NCBI GenBank assembly: GCA_013398015.1
Contig: VZRR01002767.1
Location: 99,437-163,436, forward strand
DNA from: Oreocharis arfaki
Lineage: Eukaryota; Chordata; Aves; Passeriformes; Paramythiidae
DNA length: 64,000 nt
Direction of reading: 5' to 3'
The translations under genes were made by a program, and so were the position numbers. A model generated the notes under the pieces. The model saw nothing but the letters and a program-made list of their open reading frames with translations, did no database searches and was not told the DNA's origin. Below, one piece after another: positions 54,701 through 63,700 of the stretch (position 1 is its first letter; the number at the start of each line of letters is the position of its first letter).

Positions 54701-57700
54701 GCTGTCCTTGTTATTACAAAGGAATGCCTCTGTCTTCTGGAGAAGTTGTTCATGATAATGGTGTTGTCTGGTAAGAGATTTGTTTTAAAAAAAACAAAAA
54801 AAGAGAAAAGAGATTGGATACAGGAAATCATGAAACCATATAAATGTTATGAAATCTAATCAAAGTAATTTCTATACCTAAAAATTTCATTTAAAAAATC
54901 ACAGCTGCTTAAAAAGTTCTTAGGGCTACCCATGTTTGGAAGATTGTACGTAAACAATTACAGGAATTCAACAAACAGTCCTGTGGTGGGTCAGCCTTTG
55001 CTAACAGCCAAACTCCTACCCTGTACCTTTCTCTCTGCCTCCCTTCCTCCCTTGCCTCCACACATCCTTTTCTTATCCATGACTGCTCCGTGGTGAAAGA
55101 TGCCTGATAATCCCATTACAGATTATTCCCATTATGGTGGGAATCTGAACTATTCTGAGGGGCAGTTTTAAACCAGGCAAATAGACAGAGAAAACCTTTA
55201 TTTATATAGAATCTACTTGTATTTTATTCTTCTCTAATATAAAATATTAATTTTTTGAAATGGACAAACTATTCAATAAAGGACACATTTTATTTGTTTT
55301 ATCACACAGTAGTTTTTCATTATTTCAAGTTCATTAGGAAATAGGCTGAAACTTTACAAGAAAAAGTTTAAAAATATCCATTCCCTTGTTCTTATAGCAC
55401 TTGCGCCTATGGAAAGCTGAGCTGCATTGGTGAGAAGCCTGAACCTGGTAAATATCACCTAAGATTCACTTTAATTCTTCCTTTCCATCTGCACCCTTTT
55501 CAGTTCTTTCTTCTCTTGTTGCAATGATGCAAATTGTACAAGTCTGAAATCCACCAAGAAAATGAACTGAGGACTTCTGTAACGTAGAGGACACTGCTAA
55601 AATATAAAGAAACACTGTCTTACCTTTCAAGTGGCTGAAACAAATTAGAACTCTGTGAGTTACCCAGGGTAAAAGGATACTTGGTCACCTCACTAAATGT
55701 GAGGGGAAAAAAGATTCACATTTTAATTAAAATAAAAGCAAAAAAAAAGCCCAAAGCAACCAAACAAAAACAAAAAAAAAAAACCCAGGGGGATCTTTAT
55801 CTTGTTTTGTTCTGTTTTTCTGAAAGGAAGTGTTTCATGAAGCTAACTAAAAACTAATTTTGAGTAGTCCAAGCATAAGCACAAAAACCAGGCGAATATG
55901 AGATCAAAACAATACTCGGTTTCTCTTTCTTGCTAAATGCATCGCATTAAGGTACGCATAATTCACAAAGGAGTATTTCCATTTTTTTCTTCAGTCTGAC
56001 TGAAGGAAACACAAAGATACAAATGCATGGTTGATCTCTCATTTCTCACGGCTTTTGTCTCTTTCAGTCTGTGTATCTCCTATGGTTTATGTTGACTGTG
56101 GCAATGCCACCGCAAATGTGGTAGGAGCAGGATGCCAGAAGAGCTGTCAGACTCTAGATATGGAATGTGTAAGTGCAGATCTCTTATTCCTAGTTGAAAG
56201 CACATTAGTCGAGACCTTTTACAATTACCAGCTGCAGCTGGACTCTTCCAGCAGGGAAATGTTTCAAGACATATTTTCTTTACTGTCCTTACAGTACAAA
56301 ACTCACTGTGTCTCTGGCTGCGTATGTCCCCATGACCAAGTGTTGGATGGCAAAGGTGGCTGTATAGCTCCAGAGGACTGTCCATGTATTCACAATGGGA
56401 ATTCCTATAGTCCAGGAGAATCAATCAGAGTTGGCTGTAACAACTGGTGAGAGCATATTAAAAAATAATATTTTGGAGCATCTGAAATGGAACAGCTTAA
56501 GCTCTTCGCAAATAACATCATTTCACTCTAGCAGTATCAAGATTTCTGGCAAGGAATCCTTCATAAAACAATCCACCTAGTACCTGAAAAGCAAGCTCTG
56601 TTTATTTTCCTCAATGGCACAGCCCAGAAATTTCAAGTGGTCAGAAAAACACCATGGCTTTGATATTCATTCAAGTCAAAAAATCTTTTTTCTTCCAAAG
56701 AAAGACTTCCATTTCAATAGATCCATCAGGATTTGGAAACGTGAAAGCATTGTTATTTTTTAACGCAAATGATTCATTACATTATTAAGTAACCTAGCCC
56801 TTGGATAAATTCCAGTAGTTCTTGAGCTATGCTGCATTTTTGAGAAGAAGGAAACCTTATTTTTTCATTAGAGTCTTAACACATTTTAAAATGCAGAGAT
56901 GTACCGGTATTTATATCATGTGTATGTCTAGTTTTTACATTTGGGGTGCTTTTTGTCTTGTGTAGCACATGCAGAAACAGAAAATGGCAATGCTCTGAGG
57001 AACCCTGCCTGGAAACGTGTTCTGTTTATGGAGATGGGCATTATTCCACCTTTGATGGCAAACGCTTTGATTTTGAAGGAGACTGTGAATATGTTCTGGT
57101 CCAGGTAAGAGTGCTGCCCAGAGTTTTTCTCTAAGTCCCCTGCATTTTGCTTATGAACATGTAACATAGTTAATAGTGAATATCATTTCCCTGTTTCAGA
57201 ACTACTGTGGTCAACAAGCTATGAATCAGGGAACCTTCAGAGTCATCACTGAGAACATTCCATGTGGCACTACAGGAACTACCTGCTCTAAGTCTATTAA
57301 AGTTTTCCTGGGTGTAAGTATTTTCTTTAAGTTGTGCCAGAAGGATGGAACAAGCTGTCCCAGATAGACTGCATAGAAGTGGCCTCCAAGATACTGAAAA
57401 TGTCACTAGACTTTTTTGCTCTCTGCTCTAGAAAGCAAAAGAAGGAAAGCTACAGAGAAATTTCTTATCATGAGGTTGTTGAATAGGATCCTTTTGATGG
57501 TAATATTATTTCAAGAAGTTACTGTCAATATATGGAACTATACAAAATAGATGACTTCTTAAATTGGCCTCTAAGTTTTTCTTCTCCTGTTTTAGAACTA
57601 TGAGCTGGTACTCAGTGATGGACACTCTGATGTCATCCAGAGGACACCTGGAGGAAAAATGCCATTCCAAATCCGTTCCATGGGCATCTACCTGGTGGTT

Positions 57701-60700
57701 GACACTACTGTTGGTCTGATACTCATGTGGGACAAGAAAACCAGTATATTCATCAAACTTAGTCCCAGCTTTCAGGTATATTCAAAAAGTGAAAACATGA
57801 ATAAAAATAATTCTGAAACATATTCATGTTATCTCTCAAAGAGAGTGGAAATTTAGGCTGTAACCCAGAAGACTGTAACCAAAAGAGCAGAAATCGCGTA
57901 TTATTATCCTTGTTCTGTTGACTTTAATTGTGTACTATGCATTTTCCTTAAATTACATTATTCAGCAATAGCATAACAGCAACTTTATCAGTAGCTTTCT
58001 TCATGAAAAACCCTCACCGAAGAGATATATTCAGGATCAGCTAAAACTACATAACTTAGTACTATCAATCTACACTGCTTCCTATCCCTGTACTCCCTCT
58101 TCCTAACAACAATTTAGAGACATCTCTTCACAAAAAGAGTTTTATGAAAATGTCCAGCACTGTTACTAAAGAGGCATAAATAATCTTAAATAAGATGGTT
58201 ACATAAGATTCGTCCTGAGGTCTGCTACTCACAGACACTAGGAAATTGTACCTTACTGATCTTTGTCATTTTGTTTGTTTGTCCTGATGCAGGGGCATGT
58301 CTGTGGTCTTTGTGGAAACTATGATGGCAATGGAAATAATGACTTCACTACTCGCAGTCAGTCTGTGGTAGGAAATGTGCTGGAGTTTGCCAATAGCTGG
58401 AAAGTGTCTTCTAGTTGCCCAAATGCCAATCGTACACAGGATCCATGCACTGCAAACCCATACAGGAAAGCCTGGGCACAGAAGCAATGCAGCATCATTA
58501 CCAGTGAAGTGTTTGCAAAGTGTCATTCACAGGTATGACAAAAAATTTAGTCTTAAATTCTTGACAAAATGATTACAGCTTTTTTTATGTGAGATTAAAA
58601 AATACTCTAAAATACACTTTGTCATGCTTGACAAAGTGAGGTTAGACCAAGTTCCTACGTAGAGAGACTGTATAGAAATACTTTCACTTTCATTTTCTCA
58701 GCTTTTGTCTTGAACAAGTACACTAAGGAAAACTGATAGTTTTGGTTGGTTGGGTTTTTTTTGTTTGTTTTTAATAGAAAGAACAACAATAAATAAATCT
58801 CGACATATGTTTATTTTCTAAGGGCATCATTTTCTACTAATATAAATGTCAGCCACCTGATATGTATGACTGTGTTAGCTTGTAATAATTACCAGTATTT
58901 TGCAACTGTATCTTCAACATCAAACGGTTCTTGATATTGCAGCTTACTAACAATAGCTTTATTCTACATTTTCCTCTTGATTTTTTTCAAAGCATTCTCA
59001 TTATTTATTTCTTTCTTAGCTTTCTCACGTACAGAGCTGTGAGTTTCAGATATCTTATTCAGCTATTTTAGGACAGTGCAAAGAGGACAAGGGCATGAAA
59101 ACATAAATGTTTTCTCCATCAGGTTGAACCAAATGAATATTACCAAGCGTGTGTGGATGATGCTTGTGCCTGTGACACTGGAGGAGACTGTGAATGTTTC
59201 TGCACAGCAGTAGCTGCCTACGCTCAAGCATGTAGTGAGGTGGACATCTGCATATCATGGAGAACCCCATCCATTTGTCGTGAGTTTCAATCCACTACTT
59301 TGAGGGATTCAGAGGGAAAGAAAACAGAAGGAAATAATGGAGACAAAGTAGAACAAGAAAGGAAGGATAAAATTGTATTTCTGAGAGCCACAGCTGTATG
59401 CTTAAGAAACAAACAAATGAAACCCAAAAAACACCTGAAAAACCCCAGCAAAGCAGTTGGGTAAATCACTGGAAGACAATCTATCTTAATAAAATGAAAC
59501 CACAGGTAATAACTTTACAAGCAGTGTGATTAGTGTCTAGTTAAATTGACAGTCATGATACACAACTGGTGAAATATGATATTTCATTACACTGCCACCT
59601 GTCTACATCAGGCTCCATGTAAATAAATACTAGTGCATGCTAGCTAAGAATCAACTGATTTTTCATGTTTAATGTGTAGCTCTGTTCTATGATGTATATA
59701 TTTATTGGTGTTACAAGGTTTTAAAAATGTAACAATTGTATTGTGTTAGCAATAAGACAATATGTTGTTCACCACCTGTGTGATTATGCTGATACCATTG
59801 GATTTTTGCCTAGCAAAACTGAAACAGTGTAGAGCTAAACCATCAAAGATATTTTTCTGACATTTTTTCTTCTAGCTCTGTTCTGTGATTACTACAATCC
59901 ACAAGGGGAATGTGAGTGGCACTACAAACCATGTGGAGCACCTTGTATGAAGACCTGTAATAATCCAAGTGGGAAATGCCTTCATGAGATGAGGGGTTTG
60001 GAAGGTAAACATAATTATGCATATCTCTTTCTACTTGAAAGATTAAAATGCAGTGTGATGAACAAAATTTATGTTACTCAGTGTGTGACATGTTTGCACT
60101 AGAAATTATAAGAAGAAATTTTCTAATTAGTATTGTATTCTCTAATGGATTATGTACTTGTTTGGAGTGAAGATGAGGACAAAATGCTCCAAAGCATAAT
60201 GTGCAATCAAAGGAATAGCAGTAAGAGGGTCTGAAACTGCACTTCCCATAGGTGACATTTTGGGAAAAGCAGGTATGAGTGTAGAGTTATTTATACTTAT
60301 GAAAGGCCTAGTGTCAACTTGACTCTTTTTATTGCAGGCTGCTATCCACAATGTCCAAAGAATAAGCCCTATTTTGATGAAGAAACCATGACTTGTGTTT
60401 CTAATTGTGGTTGTTATGAAGATGGAAAAAATTACAAACCAGGAATGGAGATGCCTTCAAAGCAGAACTGTGAATCATGGTAGGATTAGGAAAGAGTTTA
60501 AAAAACTAAGTTTAAAATTGTGGAACATAATGCATCACCCCCTAAATTTGTTGTTTACCAATGGGAACTAGGCCAGTTGGAGGCTGATGAACAATGACTA
60601 ATTTTCTTCGCTTCCCAGGAAATTAAATGATAACATGGTGAAGCATTTTATCATCAAGAGAGTAATTTACTACTTATTTTATATATTTATTAAGGTACTT

Positions 60701-63700
60701 TGAAGTTATCATTATTTTTAAATGAAGTGAAAACAAACTAAAATAATTTCAGTTAGGGAATAGTCTGAGAATTTTTAATAAGATATATCTAAACTCATCA
60801 TGTGAAATTCTTTACAAGTTAGCAGCCAACTCATCTACACTGTTTTGAACTTGTTTCTGTTATTGCACTGGTACTTGCATAGTTGCAACTGTCAGCATGT
60901 ATTCTCATGCATTACTGATGACAAGTGCTGCTAAGCCTTCTGTAAGGCTTAAGTTACAGAGTTAGCAAAACCAATTGTGAAGCAGTTAAATATGGTAAGC
61001 AGTGCACTCTGAATAGCAAAAATTTTAAGTCAAAGCCCATTGGAGCTAAACCAAGTTCCTTGGCAGATATTGCACTTCATAGCCACCTTTGCCTACATCA
61101 TCTAGGCCATTAACAGCACTAAACCTAACCCATTAAATACAAATCTATATTTCAGTTTATTTAGTGTATAGATGCCATTAGTCCCTGTAAATAAATACAT
61201 CAAGATCCAGTTCTTAACAGATAATAGATAAATTGCCCTTAAAACTAGAATTATTCTTGCATATTTTGAAAGTCTAACGGGAATTCACTGTGTAGATTAC
61301 CTCAATATCCATGGTAGTGATCTTTTGTATATATCCTTCGAAATGTAAATGATACATTTACTGCACTTTTCCTTCCAAAAAATAAGTAGACCTGTTGATG
61401 AGATAAGAATATTTCAAATTGCCTATCTTACATCTTTTGCATTGTTCCCAAAAGCACTGGTAGAGATGCTGCATGTTTTATATGCTGGCTCAAGGAAGAG
61501 CTACCTTTCTTGCCAGAGAACTATGTGAAGATACCTAGCCTGAATTTGTACAGCAGAACTGAGTATTTAACTCAGAGAAGATAGTGTTAGTTTACATTAA
61601 AACATACAATGAATAGCAAAGGATCGATAGAAGAAAAATTGAAACAAAAAATTGATGTCATGAACCAATATGTCCACATTTATAATCTCTTTTTCTTTTT
61701 CAGTGAATGCACAGCTCATGGCAAAAAATGCAGATATGATGAACATGGTATGTTGATGAAGTTGTTTCTGTATGAATAAGACACATTTAGGGTACTCTGT
61801 GTTTCAGATGGCAAGGAATAACATTCTGTTTTGATCTACAGAATGTGTCTGTATTTACGAGGGGCAGAAATACAACTACAAAGACGTGGTCTACAACACT
61901 ACAGATGGCACAGGGTGGTGTATTGTTGCAATCTGCGGTCCCAATGGAACGCTTCAAAGGTTTATCCATGAATGTCCAATCTCAACATCACCCACAACAG
62001 CAACGACGTTTCACTTCAGCTCTACGCCACCTTCCACTACTTCCACAGGTACATCCTTTGTAGCCCATAAGATGTATTCTCTTGATTAGTGAGTAAAATA
62101 TATTTTACAGTAATGTGGATTGCTCAGATACTGGCATTGAGATAATAAAATTTTCATTTTTAAAATTCCTGGACATCATCCTTCAGGTTGGGAATCTCTA
62201 GTTACTCTGGGCATATGTTGTTTTATTAAATCAGTATTCAGTATGAAATATGTAAGTTTTGAAATCACAGAAAATATCAGCATTGCTGGAATTCAGTAGC
62301 TATTTTCCATCTATTTCATAATGAGACTTCACCTGCAAAAGCTCTTCAACCAGTAAATGGTTTGTTAAGATCAGAGCTAAAATACAAAGAGTAGAGATGC
62401 TTGAAATAAAGGAACGAAGACAATGCAATTAGAAGTCAACCGATTTGGAAGAAAAAAGTACCCATGGATCTTGATGCATACACTAAGCATTACTCTTTCC
62501 ATTTATTTCAATACGTTCCAGAGTGATTAGTATATACCAAAGAAAGATGCAACCAAAGCAAATACACTGAAGCAAATGCAAAACAAGTGAGACTGGTTTC
62601 TTTCCAGGGGGTATAAATTAGACGTGAGCCTTATTTCAGCACCTTGTAACACGTAATTAGTATTCTCTTGGGAACTGACAGTTCCAAGCATGTCAGTATA
62701 TTAAATAGCTGGGTGATGGATTTTTGGTTCTACAACGTATTAAATTATACATAAAATAAACTGATGCACTACAGGAGCGTAATGAAAGAAAAATGACATT
62801 GAGAAAACTGTCAGCCCATTTAAAATAACAAAACAAGGTAGTAGCTGCAGGAGTTTATTCTTAATTTTGTGATCTCTTCCTTTTCTCCTTCACAGTGTCA
62901 CCAGCTACATCAGTATGTGTTCATGAAGTCTGTGAGTGGTCAGAATGGTATGATGGGAGTCTGCAGACCCCTGGCTATGAGGGGGGAGATTTCGAAACTT
63001 TTGATGATTTACGAGCGAAAGGTTATGAAGTCTGTAAAGCTCCACAAGCTGTTGAATGCAGAGCAGAAAAGTTTCCTGATATACCACTGAAAGACCTTGG
63101 CCAAAAAGTAGAATGCAGTACAACACAAGGGCTTATATGTTACAACAAGGATCAAATTTCAACAATGTGCAACAACTATGAAATCAGAATCCTCTGCTGT
63201 GCCTTTGTACCATGCTCTTCAACAAAGCCTTTCAGCACATCAACCCCAGTCACAACACCAACCACAACTCCGACAGAATCATCTACTGAAACAACATATT
63301 TAGTTACTACACCTTTTGAAAGTACAACATTCATGCATTCAACTAAAGAAACAACAACCACAACAAAAATGACACCACCAGTCACCACATCTGCTTCAAC
63401 AATTCCTCATTGTTTTAAGGAAGAATGTTACTGGTCAAGATGGTATGATGTCAGTTATCCAGGGTCAGGTTACAATGATGGAGATTTTGATACCATTGAA
63501 AACATTGAAAAGAAGGGGTACAAAGTCTGTGACAACAGAAAGGATGTGGAATGTAGAGCAGTGAGATTCCCAGATACACCATACCCTCTGCTGGAGCAAC
63601 ACATAACGTGTAACACAGAAGAAGGGTTAAAATGTTACAATAAAGATCAACTGCCACCCATCTGCTATAACTATGAATTAAGATTCAAGTGCTGCAGAAA

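Larger units (their letters stand above)
39763..62895 (+). other. MUC5AC: Introns 1-30 of MUC5AC
   Basis: By my exon map, introns 1-30 are about 1902, 912, 991, 998, 459, 391, 497, 344, 538, 781, 1352, 392, 785, 84, 736, 1014, 562, 627, 620, 126, 519, 95, 282, 517, 590, 596, 333, 1224, 94 and 847 bases. All are GT-AG except intron 9 (GC-AG). They are AT-rich and hold short simple repeats (47511, 48001, 52079, 55740). I see no clear CR1 copy and no second gene in them. Open frames that overlap introns are shadows of exons or chance. Confidence 0.8.
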